A stretch of 64,000 nucleotides of DNA. It comes from Schistosoma haematobium. Lineage: Eukaryota > Platyhelminthes > Trematoda > Strigeidida > Schistosomatidae. Location of the stretch: positions 21,343,287-21,407,286 of the forward strand of contig NC_067195.1 in the NCBI RefSeq assembly GCF_000699445.3, in the 5' to 3' direction. The notes beneath the pieces are model-generated. The model did no database searches. It was not told the origin of the DNA and was given only the letters and a program-made list of their open reading frames with translations. Of this stretch, positions 24,935-37,869 are shown piece after piece (position 1 is the stretch's first letter; every line of letters begins with the position of its first letter). Made by a program: the position numbers and the translations under genes.

Positions 24935-26109
24935 ACACAAATGCTTTTACAACTCAAATTAAAATTAGTTGTCGACTGGGTGTTTTCAAGTGGTTCACTT
25001 TTACCGCTTATAATCGAGTTAGATATTATCAAAACTACCTCTAGCGAAATAGGCATCAAGAATACTATGGTTTCCAAGATATTTTATTACCAGATCGCCT
25101 TCCTATTTCCTCTTTCCGATAGCACTGATAACCATGCTTTAATATAAGAAGAGGGAACATAATATGTTGTAAAATTTTGAATGAACGCAAAATAAATTGA
25201 ATGGTTAACTAATTTAATGGATAAGGTGTATTCAACAATCCCGGTACAGCATTATATCGTATCAATATTAAGTTGGTTAATTTCTATTAACGAATAATAT
25301 TTCAGTTTAGTTGGTTTTAAAGTATCAGGACATTAGTTTAAACCATAGCTATAAACCAAGTCTGCCATACGATTTAATTTTATATTAAAATTTTTCCATC
25401 ATTCACATGAACTGTAAAGTTTTTATTTCATCATGTTACTTTTAAATGATTCTATTTAGTGCCTTGAGTCTTTATAGTATGAGGGTTTTACGTTTCAGTT
25501 AAATCTGTAAACATGACTATCCACTTTTGTTCAACACTTCAAAAACAAGGGGAGAAGAGACGAAAACGCCGACATGCGACATCGCGTTCTCTGGCTTACG
25601 TGTTTGTTTATTTTTTAAAGTAATGTCAATGTTTTAAGATTAAGGAAAACGTCTAAACTTTGAATATCATAGTAGCATTTCTTCCGATTTTATTTTAAAA
25701 GTACATTTTTAGCACGTTTAACATTCATTCGTTATCGCAGAAACCTTAATTTATATCAAGAACTATTTTATGTATTAGACTGTGAATCTCATGTTTTGCA
25801 TGAGGACTAGAGATACTAACCGTTTGGTTAAACTTAATTAGACGGCGTGAATTCCAACCTTTAATTCAGTGACTGAGAGCCAAAAATGTTAACTTCTAAG
25901 CCACAGCTTCGTGAAACACAGCTGAGAAATGTTCTGTGGTATATATTTAGTCTAAGCAGTATAAAAACATTGGATTGAACGCTTATTACAATCTTCCAAA
26001 AGACTATTAAATACATTCAATGGTCTATTAATCGAGGACAAAGGCAAACTATTTCTAGGTACCAATACCAAGACTGAACTAAGTAGTTTCAAATAAATTG
26101 AACACTGTG
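24935..26109. other. AT-rich sequence
   Basis: Nothing recognised beyond short unsupported frames. Confidence 0.5.
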
Positions 26110-26440
26110 TAGAATTCACTTGGTGTTGTTTTGCTTGTATCTTCCCATTGAGGTTTAAGACTGCAATTGATCAGTCTGTTATTGGCGTATGTGCATACTG
26201 TGTCTTTGCCTCGATATTGCCTTAATTCACAAGCTTTTATAAGCAAAGATAGATAGTGGCTAGCAGTGGAATCCAAGACGCGCGTTTCGTCCTATTAGGG
26301 ACTCGTCAGCTGGATGTACCTGCATCTCAGAGTTGATGTCCACCTGGAACTCGAACCCAGTACCATTCTCTTAAAACGCCATCGCCTTATCCACTCAGCT
26401 ACTGAGTCCTGACAGCCACTTGCTTGTGCAATGGGGTGAA
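26110..26440 (-). repeat. SM-alpha SINE, essentially full length
   Basis: On the minus strand the order is a tRNA-like head (about 26340-26440, with GCTGAGTGGATAAGGCGAT as box A region and GGGTTCGAGTTCC as box B), a hammerhead ribozyme, and the 3' region ending at about 26110. It is the most complete copy in the window. The family is known from schistosomes as pol III-type repeats that encode self-cleaving hammerheads. The open frame seen on the minus strand at 26079-26276 is accidental. Confidence 0.85.
26262..26326 (-). ncRNA. SM-alpha hammerhead ribozyme, intact by inspection
   Basis: Minus strand: stem I strand ATCCAG (26310-26315), core CTGACGAG (26302-26309), stem II TCC/GGA with loop CTAATA, then GAAAC, stem III CGCGCG without a real loop, cleavage after GTC (26277-26279), and stem I strand TTGGAT (one G-U pair). 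All invariant core bases are present. Stem III is palindromic and minimal, as in the known schistosome ribozymes, where a dimeric form helps folding. Confidence 0.8.
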
Positions 26441-26591
26441 TTTAGATTCACTTGGTACTGTTTTGCTTGTATCTTCCCATTGAGTTTTAAGACTCTGAGA
26501 TGCAGATGCATCCAGCTGACGAGTCCCAAATGGAACGAAACGCGCGTCCTGGATTCCACTGCTAGCCACTATCTATCTTTGCTTATAAAAA
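26441..26591 (+). repeat. SM-alpha fragment, fold-back form, with hammerhead
   Basis: Positions 26441-26492 are the inverted 3' end of the family (TTTTGCTTGTATCTTCCCAT). From 26493 the sequence continues on the plus strand with the hammerhead and the following CTAGCCACTATCTATC segment. The hammerhead (26510-26554) keeps CTGACGAG, GAAAC, GTC and a perfect stem I ATCCAG/CTGGAT. Stem II has a shifted or mismatched strand (TGGAAC instead of AGGAC). It lies head to head with the full copy at 26110-26440. Confidence 0.75.
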
Positions 26592-28294
26592 ACTGTATAG
26601 AGAGTTAATAATAAATACAATTTTCTTTCCACTGGGTTATAACAAAAAAAATATATTTATTATGAAAACTATTTATGTTCACTGAGTGTTATAAGAGACT
26701 GGTAGTTTCAAACATTGCCTTTTTAAATAGTAAATTATTAATTCCTTTAGTATACTGATAAAACACTACTTGAAAGCTAATCAATTTTAAAGACTATCTA
26801 ATCACTGTGTCACGTTTTTCTTCTCTACACAAATCGATTTCAATAATCACAATTATAAACTAACACTTTAGTGTCCAGAATTAGGAAGCATAACTTATCT
26901 CTAAACTGTTTTTCTTTCTGACATTTTCTCCTTTACTTTATGCTATTTATCATGAATATTTAATTCATTATTTCTAAAAATAAAACGAGTTCCATCAGAA
27001 GAGATTTGTATTTCATAAAAGTATTTTTTTTTCAAAAGAAATACCTAAAACAATTAGGGTTAAAAATTATAGGAGATTTTATTAACTTATAGACTAAACA
27101 ACATCTTGATTATTTACATTGAAATTAAATTTCTATTTTTGTACCTGGGGGGGGGGAAGTGTAATATCACTCTATAAAGTTCTTCTTTAGAATATTTACT
27201 TACTGTTTAATCTGTTAATGTTATATACAAATGACATTTGTTTGACTGATTGTCTAGTGAGATTTGAATCGGAACACTTAGTCTCCTTTACCTTGTTTAA
27301 ACTTAGACAGAAATTGCTATTAAATAAGTTTCGTATTGATAAAAATGTATACAGGAGTTTCACTGTTGAGACTGTTGCAATAAATTCCAATTATGCTGGC
27401 CAATGATATATATATATATATCAACACTCAGTCATTATATTTAAGTGGCTACAGAGTTTTTCATTTCACACAATTCTATACTAACCCTGTTAAAGAGATA
27501 TAGGTTTTTAAAAAAACTGTTACAAATTAATTAAATTATCGAACTTTAATAACTGGTTATTCAAACTACAAGATGTACTTAATGTAAGGTAGCTTCTGTG
27601 CAAATTTGTTTCCTCACATCCTTTGATTAGATATTACTGAAGTTCAGACTTGTTTAATGCAAACCATTTTTCTGTGTTTGTATATATATACATCATTGTA
27701 GTCGTCTAGAATGCATTGATACATTGTTGAACATACATTACAAATTTCACTAAGTATTTCTTGATGTTATATACTATTTATAGTGGGTTATTTATTACTT
27801 AAATACAACCAATATATTATATCTTTCTTATAATTTTCACACAGCCATATTAGTTTCGCGTTCATCCAGATAGTGTTTATCCATCATCGCTCGTTGAAAA
27901 ATTCTTATCCCAACTGTATCGAAAAACAAGAATGATTAGCAACAGATTGAGTATCACTTCAATTTAATATCAGTATTTAATTGTCATATTTTTATTGCGT
28001 GTTTCTTTGCTCTTTAAATTTAATTCTGACAATAATAATAGTTGTTACATTTTACAATACTTTGTCGTGTGTAATGCATCAACTGCTGTCTAGAAAAACA
28101 AATTCCAGTTATATCAAGTCATTGTTACGACAAATATTATCCATTAAATAAGTGTCTAATAATTTGTCTCCAATCTGTTCAATTATAACTTTTCATATGT
28201 TAGGTCTGTTTGTTTCATGTCGGAAAATGACCAATATTACGTCATATTGCTCAAACTTCCCGGAAGCCATCTATCCAAACGTGCGTTTATTGTC
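26592..28294. other. AT-rich sequence with short simple repeats
   Basis: Contains a run of ten G at 27147-27156 and short AT runs near 27405-27420. No gene recognised; the two opposed frames at 27196-27406 overlap and look random. Confidence 0.5.
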
Positions 28295-28480
28295 ATTGTG
28301 TTGTATGCTACTTATATAAACTTAAGTAGTATATAACACCAATCAGAAGCAGAAGGTTAAGAAGATAAGGTAATTGTTGTGGCGATGAAGGAACGATAAC
28401 ACTTGAGACAATTTATGTAAGATTTGCAAATGAAGTATAGAATATGTGGCTTTTACTTTCTTAAAGTGTTTACAGTTTAT
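28295..28480. repeat. repeat C, copy 2
   Basis: Shares GTATGCTACTTAT, AAGTAGTATATAACA, CCAATCAGAAG, GATGAAGGAACGAT and GCAAATGAAGTAT, in the same order, with 18928-19150. Here the terminal hairpin is degenerate; only a stem of about 7 bp, CTACTTA with TAAGTAG, remains. Confidence 0.6.
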
Positions 28481-30131
28481 TTCAAATATAATTACCCAGA
28501 AACTCAGAAAAAGCTACCAAGGTGAGTAATTTGCTTTCTTCATCCTCTATCAGCTGCAGAAACAAAAGAGATGTGATAGTAAACATTTACGGATGAATAT
28601 GAATAACTGCTAATCACAGTATGGAAACTTTTTATGCACATTGATTGAGTGATGGTGAAGATTTGTAGCTCGGAATAATGATTTCAGTTGCGTTTTGTTA
28701 TCTAAGGTGACCAAGTGAATTGCAAAGCTTTCATTCACTATCGAAAAAATACTAACAGTGCCTACTTTACAAGCCAGACACTTATAAAGCGAGAATTTTA
28801 TTGTATTAATGTATATTTTGTGCTGAAATTTTTTTTAGTATGATCAGACTTATGGTATTGAATAGACCCAGTATTGTTACATAAGCATAGATTAGGTGGA
28901 CTGGACTTTCAATGATTGTATAGCGAAACCTCTTTTGTAGTTATTCCTATTGATATTACTGTTAATTGTTTATGCTTTTTTGTTATTTATTTCAAACCAA
29001 TATTTTCGGGTTGTTTCACAATAAATCACAAACAATTACAGTTGAAAATGTTTTGACTTCTCTATTACAATATAACGAATAGGGTTTCAGTGTTGAAAAT
29101 GAGGCTTATGACATGACTTTACAGAAATTGATTATTACTTTCTAAATTAGCTTCGAAACAACATTTATTACAGTGTCAAAAAAATAATTTCTCTAGTGTG
29201 AGAGATATAACTTACTTGTAAGTAATAGTTAATGCAAATCCTATTTACATCAAACACCAAACATTACAGCAAACTACTATCCATTCATGCAACATTATAA
29301 TGAACAGTAACCAATACTCTCTAAACTGAGTTCAGGTATTTATCATATAGACCATCAAATTATCTCATTGTAAAGAATAAATAAGTTTCTTAAGTAAATA
29401 CGTTAAACATCCAACCACATCTTATATCTTCATCAGTTATCTCTATAAGAACCACCTATATAAAACAAACATAGACTATAAAGAAATGTATCAGTTTCCT
29501 TATTATTTCTACATTTCAACTATAAATCAATTTGAAATAGCCAAAGTTGAGAAATATTTTATCAGTTTATGTGTGTTTATTTTTGTAAATTTATGGCAAA
29601 ATAAATAAATAATTCATTACCGTTTTTTTTTTCTGTCTGGCTTAAAATTTTGCGAAATAATTTAGTTAGAGGGTGGGGTAATGTAAAAATTGATGGAATA
29701 AATTTTGAAAAGAAAATAGGTTGGAACCAGTTAAATAAGCTACACAAATTGATTGTAGAACATAGATTTCTATTAGTACCATATTTAGCATAAACGATAT
29801 CCTTAGTCATCGTATATACATATACATATCACCGGTTTTAATTCATTTCATTTATTTATTAATTTACTAACTTATTCATCATAAAGTCAAATGACAAATT
29901 CGTTTAGATTGTATTTGAGAAAAGAAAAAAAAACAAGACATCAGACTCTGTGATTTATGTATTCGTAACATATTAATGTGGGTATAAATTCGTGGGACAT
30001 ATATGATAAGTTGAAACTTTCAATCTCAGTGACAAAACATAAATAACTGAGCAGATTGTCTTCTCATACAATTTAATTTCTTTGTAATGTCCTTTCTTTA
30101 AAAAGAAACTGAATATATGAAAGTTTAAAGT
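28481..30131. other. AT-rich sequence
   Basis: Nothing recognised. Confidence 0.5.
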
Positions 30132-30323
30132 GTGCCGCAAATCATAGGTTTTACAATCAGTGGTTATTATAAATTGTCTGTAGACCAAAAGTTAAGTGGT
30201 TTTTTGTGCTCAATTCTGGTTGTAGTGTTAGTAGCATTAATGGGTTTGGTGATATTGTTATCTTATTGTCTAACAGTTAATATAGAAGGTGAAAAAGAAA
30301 ATTGGATTTTCATTTATGTGTAG
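30132..30323 (+). CDS. possible exon with a membrane segment (weak)
   Basis: This open frame encodes about 22 hydrophobic residues (including LVVLVALMGL-like sequence: VVVLVALMGLVILLSYC) followed by an acidic/basic stretch (EGEKENW) and a stop. A CTGTAG before ACCAAAAG and a TAACAG at the end of the hydrophobic block could serve as acceptors. T-rich random DNA also gives hydrophobic peptides, so support is weak. Confidence 0.2.
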   Translation: MPQIIGFTISGYYKLSVDQKLSGFLCSILVVVLVALMGLVILLSYCLTVNIEGEKENWIFIYV

Positions 30324-31879
30324 ATATTCAGGTACTATGAAAGTTGTCAGATACTTTAAAAATATTAAGTGCATTAATACTGAAAATTTTTCGGCCGAAA
30401 AGCTTTCTTATGCTCATCTGCATAGTTGGAATGAGATCAAATGAGAGCGGCTATTATTTTATAAAATTTCTAAGAAACATTTTTCTTTCTGTGTCTTAAA
30501 TTATAGTTAGAGGTATAATCTTTTTTCATTTATATTCTTCCAGAAACCTGTCACATGAACAATACAGTCACATGTTATGTCTGGAATAAAAACTTTCTAA
30601 GGTAATGGTTTGGAAATCTCCCATCCTAAATTATTATTTTACCGTAACCGTATTGAAAGCTAACTTGCTATTCAAATCCTAGAACTTTTCAAACCTAATG
30701 GACTTCATAATATTCGTATTTTGTGGTATGAATTTTATTGATATGAGCTGATCCAAATGGAGTCATGTTTACCTCCCTTTTCTGAAGCTGTCGATGTGAT
30801 TATATGGCTCTATTTTAAGGATTATTTAGCTACACATTAATACCTTGAATATTTTTTTTTTTTTTAAAGACTACTGATTTAAATGTTACAATATGTCCCA
30901 TATATTTCAAACAATATTTTCGCTGTTCTAGTATTTCTGTGAGAAAGCCGTAGCATGAAGTATTAAGAAAATGAATAATGCATGCACTTCAAGCTTCTGT
31001 CTCTTAAACCCAATAATGCATTGTTTGTGAGCATTTACAGATACATGAAAAAAACGTTCATCAGTAGCTGTGATTAATACTTTCATCACGGAAATAAATC
31101 GATTGTACGTGACCGTTGACGACTAACGCAAGTACGTAAGTTTACTGAAAATGTTGCGTATGATAGCGTAGTGAAATGTCTGATTAATTTGTGAAATGAT
31201 TACTTACCGTCAGTGTTGTCGTCTGCTAATGGGACTTCTAATTGAATTTTCAACTAGACATTTCTGATATTCTGTATTGAAAACATTTCCACTGTATACA
31301 ATGCTCTTATCTTAACTTCATAAAATGTTTTGGTTCAGCATTTATAAAAGAAAAGAGCATTGGTGTGCTCTGAATGTCGCATACATTGAAGTTATGAAGC
31401 TTTTATGGCCTTTCTTTTTTTTAATCCCTAGAATACCTAAAACTTCTGTTAATCTCTGCATGACATATTTCGATAGTAACCCAGATATTTAAAAGTTGAT
31501 AACATAAATGTTCTTCCTAGAAATTACAAGAAGCGAAAACAATCTATAGTCCAATTGTTGTTTAGAAATGGATTCATATCACCAGTGGAAGATATATTCC
31601 TTAATAGATTTAAAAGAATTTCGGAGAAAATAATTTGCGCACTGATCTTCCACAACACTTTGCAAGTAAATGAAAGTAAATCTGTTAACTTTTAGATATC
31701 CTACTTAACTTTTGTATCCGCTTCAGCGAAATATGTGCCCAGATTATAAATTGAATGTCCCCATAATAGATTTGTTTCTTTTATTTTTTGATAAAAGTCG
31801 GATTTTTATATTCTTCTAAGAGAAATTGTCTTTATGTATTTAGACGACACTTTTCTTAATGAAAAAATCTCACTTAAAG
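30324..31879. other. AT-rich sequence
   Basis: Nothing recognised. Confidence 0.5.
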
Positions 31880-31935
31880 TACCACTGGGAACTAGAAAAC
31901 ACTGAACGGTTATTTTGTCATACTTTCAGTTTTCA
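31880..31935 (-). repeat. small SINE family A tail fragment
   Basis: Reads on the minus strand as CCGTTCAGTGTTTTCTAG with flanking similarity to the family A hammerhead 3' strand and tail. It is short and diverged. Confidence 0.35.
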
Positions 31936-33329
31936 CAGTACACACAAGTCTATGCTAGGTCTAAAGGCGTCTTTTTCACAGTGACACCATGGTTTGGGCT
32001 CGCTTCTGAAGCTACTGATGAGTTTTGGCAACGCAATAGCTGTTTATTGTTTTTTTTACTTTTCAATAGTTCTTTAGCTGATATTACCTCGTAATGAAAA
32101 ATACCTTTAACGCGCCAATGGTAATATATATATACAGTAAATACAATTGATGATATTCACAATACACAAATAAATTCGTTGTAAGTTGTTTGTATTTTAC
32201 TTGGTATGAGACTGAAAACTAAAATTTACTTAGACTTGGACAGTATTTAACAATGGGATGTGGAACAGGCATTTTATTCTGTCTAGAATTTATCAGTTGG
32301 ATATGAGTACATCAGTGTTAGTGCTCAGAATTTGACTCTGTAGTAGACTGCTTTTCAACTATTTATTTACATAATATGTCTTGCCAAAGGCAGATAAAAT
32401 TGAGTTAAATGAAGGCCGATGTATTTCTATTAACTCTTTATCATAGTTCAATCAGTTAATTAACTGTATGTCCATTTGTATGTGATCGTTTGCATGTCTA
32501 TTACTTATCTTTATTTATTCTCTTATTGGTTGCAGACCCAGTCAATCAATAATTTACTACTCATGTATTCACATACATTGATATTCAAAGGACACTCTGT
32601 ATGTTTTCTTGCTGAATCCGGCCTCCTTGCTAACGTGTGATCTATTGAATTAATTCACTTCTAATAAAAAAGCATTCCAACAGAACTCATATTCGGCTTC
32701 TGCACTTGTCGAATGGAAATACGCCTAACTATACTTCGATAATTTGTCTGGGAATATACACGAAGTTAAAAGATCGAGTGTACGTGAATTCAGTGAAATA
32801 GTAACATAGCAACTCCACCCAGTAGATTCGAATGCCAGATTTTGATCCACTGCACACGAGTTGTGATCATAATCACCCTGGATTCCAATGTTAAGCACTA
32901 TACAAAATATAACCAAGTTGTAAAGGGAGTCAGTGTTAAAGCATTTGATTGAAGAGGGAAAATATCAACAGGGGCTAACCAGTGAAGTTCTGAATGTTTT
33001 CAGTAAAAAGCTCCACACTCTTGCATCAGTATACTTATTAACTGATAATTTATGAGTTTAAAAAATTAAGTTACGGTAAGGTTCATAAATATAAAAGAAT
33101 TATATTCGAAGTTGAACAAACATTTCCTCCAAAAATTACTTACAATTGTCATACAAGGATTTCGTCGTCAATCTTGCAGCTATTCACTATCGTCATCATT
33201 TTTAAATTTTTTTCGCAAGAAATAAAGTTTTTGTCAAGAAGTTCTTTCATTTACAGAAAACGGATTCTTAATCAGATTCATAAGAGTAGGTATGGTCTAA
33301 TTTGTGGGATAACAATTATTGTTTCGAAT
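31936..33329. other. AT-rich sequence
   Basis: Nothing recognised. The minus frame at 32725-32916 has no support. Confidence 0.5.
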
Positions 33330-33510
33330 GCCTGCTCATTGATCTAGAGGCTCACTCTGTGAGACCTGGAGGTCCTGACTTCGATCCTAAGTGGGGTCAT
33401 AGGTGTGGGCTGCCAAGGAGTCCAATCACCTGAGCAAAACAGTTGTTTAATGCTTCTTGCCATTCAACAATCGTCTAATTTAGATCGGTCCATGGTCTCA
33501 CTAACACTTA
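33330..33510 (+). repeat. SINE family A, old degenerate copy
   Basis: The head shows TTGATCTAGAGGCTCA (A box region) and GTCCTGACTTCGATCC (B box). It is followed by the hammerhead-derived block GGGCTGCCAAGGAGTCC and AGCAAAACAGTTGT, then the tail with CCATGGTCTCAC. Core residues are lost. It supports the deduced family order CTG before the CTGAGGA core. Confidence 0.55.
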
Positions 33511-36500
33511 TTGTTTTGGTACTGAGCATTCAGGATATCACTGAAACAAAGCTTCGTGAAATGATTCATGTTTAGAGTATGACTTAATAACATTTTAAGT
33601 AGGTCCATATATATATATATAGTGGCCTATTAAAGTTAAACAGTTACAAAATTGTATGTAAATGATTTGGATTTCTGAGGCACAAACGCAAAGCTTCTGT
33701 TCTCAGTTTGTAAGCCGTCAAATAACTTCCTTTCAAGACTGTTCCATGTTAACTAAAGTTTGTATACAGATAAAATTGTCACACCATGTACGTATCCACG
33801 ACTTTACAATAATGTATTTCTTATCAAATTTCTACAAAAACTATTTTGTAAATTTTCACTTAAAAACAAAACTATAAAATACTAGTTTTCTGTTATAAAT
33901 TCTAAACACAAAATAATGTCGTCACTTTAGTTAGTGTGTTTCATATACTTTTATTGGTCACCGGATGATAGAATAAACACAAATGAACATAAACTAATAA
34001 TGTCAAAATATTTTTTTGTTAAATGTACTTATGCTTAAGATATTAGCTGACTAAGCATAATAGTCAGTTGTTTTACTAGTCAAAAGTTGAATTAGGGATG
34101 ACTAATATAACATCTTGTAATAGATCCCTGGTTCGATAAACCAATATAAGGCTTACTAGTCAGCATACTTATTTACATAACTTAATTAAATACATATTTA
34201 ACTAATAGCTCTATACCACTAAGCCGGTATCTGATGGTTTATGTATCTCACTTCAATCAGTTGGCGATACTCAGCTTGAGTTATGAAAGTTTCAGTTCAG
34301 TTCATCCCCTACAACTGTCTGTTTTTACCTTCCAACATGTATGAGATACATCAATTTCAACATATTTGTCTCATTTTTATCAAATAAAAAGAGGAGAAAA
34401 AATTCCAGCGGATTCACTGTTTTCTTTTGGGTTTTCCAGTACTTGTTAGTACAGTAATTTGTAACTCTTTTGTATTAGGGCTCATGTAAATACAGTCAGC
34501 ACTCATAATCATTCATTTCATACAAATTTAGAACATTCTGGTTTATTGCAACATTCGCACAACTGGGAAATAGATGGGCCAAATGTTTTAAGAGACCACC
34601 TTAACCTAGTCGGTTTTACAGAATATTTATTCAGACAGATTTACATTCATTACCAATTTAACTGATCGATTTGTATATACTCGTGATTTTTTTTTATACA
34701 GACTGGTAAAGTCTGCCGATATTTTAAGCCATTTGTAAATAATATGACAAGTGATTTTTGGATAACGATAACGGGTTTGGTTAAGATCTATTTGTATCGC
34801 CTTTACTTGAATTTGTTACTACATAAATAACTTCATCTCCCAGGATACCTAAAATATTGTTTACATATTTATGGTTTTAGATGGGTAAAGTCACAAGAGT
34901 AGACAAACCGCAATTTATTTACACCTGTATGGAATATATTATCCGAATTGAACAAGTTCGACTTCAGCGTCACTACAGCAGTATGTATTTGTAGGGCGTA
35001 TCGTAGACTCTAAAGAAACTGACACCTACACAACCACTAAGAAGAAATAACGGAAAAACAATAAATAAACAAAGAACACGTCACTTGAAACCACACAAGA
35101 GCTATTACTATGTTTCGCAATGACTATATTATTGATGATTAGAAACTAATACCATAAACTAATCATCCGTGATATTTGATCGCACTATGTAACCGTTATG
35201 TTTAACCACTTGACATTCTTATAAATGAGATTCTTAGACCTAATTTAAAGATGCTGAAATTCTTACAAGCAGCCTATCGATAAATTTGAATAAGGTGATG
35301 TTATATGAAACATTCATATCTTATCGTTTCAATAACATTGCATTTAATTTAGTCAATCTAGAATTGATATTTAGTTGAATCATCTAACAGACCACAAGGG
35401 CTTCATTAAGTATGAAAAGATGATGACTTCGTTAAGAAGAAAAATTGGACACTGTCTGTGTTACTTATGTTTTCAGCTAAATAGTTACACTATTAAGTGA
35501 TTTTGTAAATCCAAATTCTGACCCAACTCTCACTTCATTTTAGGGAAGATATGAAATCCCGATTGTTACATAAATCACATCTTTTTCGTGATAGAAAGAC
35601 AACTTCAGTTTCACACTGGTTTGATTAAAAATAAAACTATACAGGATCGTGGCAGGATTAAAAATCTAAAAATACCGAGCTGCTTGTTTATTACTCTAAC
35701 AATCCACCTCAATAAAAAACTTTAGTTCATGTACTTAAAACAAATAACCCTAGGCTAGTAACTTAAAGACACTTGTGGTGATTCGTTTTCTAAATTATAT
35801 CTATTACAGGTTCACCATTTATTCTGCTTTTTAAAAAAATGCTAAACTAACCCATCAATTTTATGTTAAATACATTTTTTTTTATTGAATTCCATGATTC
35901 ATTGGATGGACTAAGTGACAATTTCTTTCCTGATTAATTTTAGCCCATTTACCGAAATTCACAATATAACAGAAACAACTGTTAATTATATTAAAAAGAA
36001 TTCTGTCGATGTCTAAAAAAAAAAACACTTAAATGCATGCAGAAAAACTTATATGTATTTTTCTCACTGAAATTCTCTAAAAATATCAATAAACAAGCAT
36101 CATTTTTTTCCCTAATTAATGTGACATGGTTATTTAAATAGAACTGTATTTTACAATGTCATTTCTTCCTGTGACACAAATAGACAAATGAAATAGTATC
36201 ATGAGTCAGTGGTTACTATTTATTTGTTTGTTTTTTTATTTGCCACTTCAATTTTATACCACACTAGGAAAAAGTTAGCAAATCTTCCAAAAACTATACA
36301 TCTGTTTAGCTATACATCAAGGTTCAAGGTTTAAAAATACTCAACTATAAGCATTAGTTTGTCGTCATTCTTCAGGGTGGTCTGAATGTATTCTTAACAT
36401 ACAAAGAAGTTACTAAAGTGTAATTTGTTGCCATACTATACATGCTAATAATCCGATAAGGGTAGTAACGGTAATAGTTGTGGTAAACATTTTATCAATT

Positions 36501-37621
36501 AAATATCCGTATAATTAGTTTTATTAATTTATGATTTTATCATAAAATCTTTTTTTCACATTTACGTTTTCTTTAATTTTCACAGGAAAAAGCTTATTGT
36601 TTATCTGTTAAGAAGTTGTATACATGATACCCAACTTTCAACATAAATAAGATGTTTTGGGGGGAATTAGGTTTTATATTCCAGTCGTTAAATGACTATT
36701 TGTCTGGTTATTTCAGGGTGTAGAGTCTAAATACAGTGATCATTAGAATTATCAAATTGTTTACCAGAACCAGTATTTATCATACTAATGTCAAGAAATT
36801 ATGCCTACAAGTGATACGAGTATTGCTTTATATTCAAATTATTCAAAGGGACAGTTGATCAAACTATAATCACATAATGTTCACAAGAATCACTAAGAAG
36901 AAAACGTCAAAAATAGTCAAATGGTTATCTAGCAATTGTAACCTGATAGTGAATTATCTGTTGGTTATAAAATTACCTAAGAAGTACTAGATTACAAGAT
37001 CTTCAACTACCCTATGTAGGTTTACATTCTAATGCATTGTATACCACTAACTTTCTCTTATTATACTCTGTTATTCGATTTGAAGATAACAAAAACTCAT
37101 TCAACCATTTTTTTTACAAATAGTTGCCTCCACTTGTTCACGACAAATCTGTAAATTGTCAGTAACAAGGTACTGAATCAAAATGATAGCAATCATGAAT
37201 TTATAATTTTCGATATGAATCAATGACTTATGGATTTCAAAATGTCTGAAAAAAGGTAACGACATTGGATGAGTGTCACTTTATAATACAGATTGAATAA
37301 ATTTCAAACTATAAATCATCGGCTCCCGGTTCAGTGATCTAAAATTAACATACTCAGTAGCCTATAGGATATAAAATCTAGTGTTTGTAGATTCCCGTTA
37401 CTTACAAGTAAAAAACTACATTGAAACAGCTGTCAGAAGCTCCTGGTTATTCAAAGGTTCTGTATATTATTTTAGTTGACTTTAAAAATGAACTTCAGAT
37501 CTATTTATAGTTTATATGATGAACAATAACATAATGTAAACTATAGATTTCGTTTAGTATTGATTAGAATGATCACTCTACTGGTAAATAACCTGTCAAG
37601 TTATCAACTAATAAAATGTAG
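33511..37621. other. AT-rich sequence without recognised features
   Basis: More than 4 kb with no convincing open frame, splice-bounded exon, SINE or LINE that I can recognise. Short AT runs and homopolymers only. Confidence 0.45.
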
Positions 37622-37830
37622 CTGAATTCATGAGTCGATTTAAGCTAGACCAACATAGAAAAGCTAGAAACACTGGACGACTGTTTCGTCCTCGTGTTGG
37701 ACTCCCCATCAGTGCGCATTGACGACCCTACATGCGGGAATCAAACCCAGGACCTTCGGTCTCGCGCGCGAACACTTAACTTCTAGACCACTGAGCTCGC
37801 ATTCAGTGGTGTTAATGTCTAAATTCAACC
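37622..37830 (-). repeat. SINE family A, full-length copy, left arm of an inverted pair
   Basis: Minus strand: head with CAGTGGTCTAGAAGTTAAG (A box) and CTGGGTTTGATTCCCG (B box), hammerhead-derived block at 37670-37715, and a tail ending in GACTCATGAATTC. The stem I strands GCACTG and CAGTGT pair, and stem II and GAAAC are present. The core reads ATGGGGA in place of CTGAnGA, which should abolish cleavage. Confidence 0.8.
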
Positions 37831-37869
37831 AGCCCACAATATTGCGCGACCATCCACCACTGTCATCGG

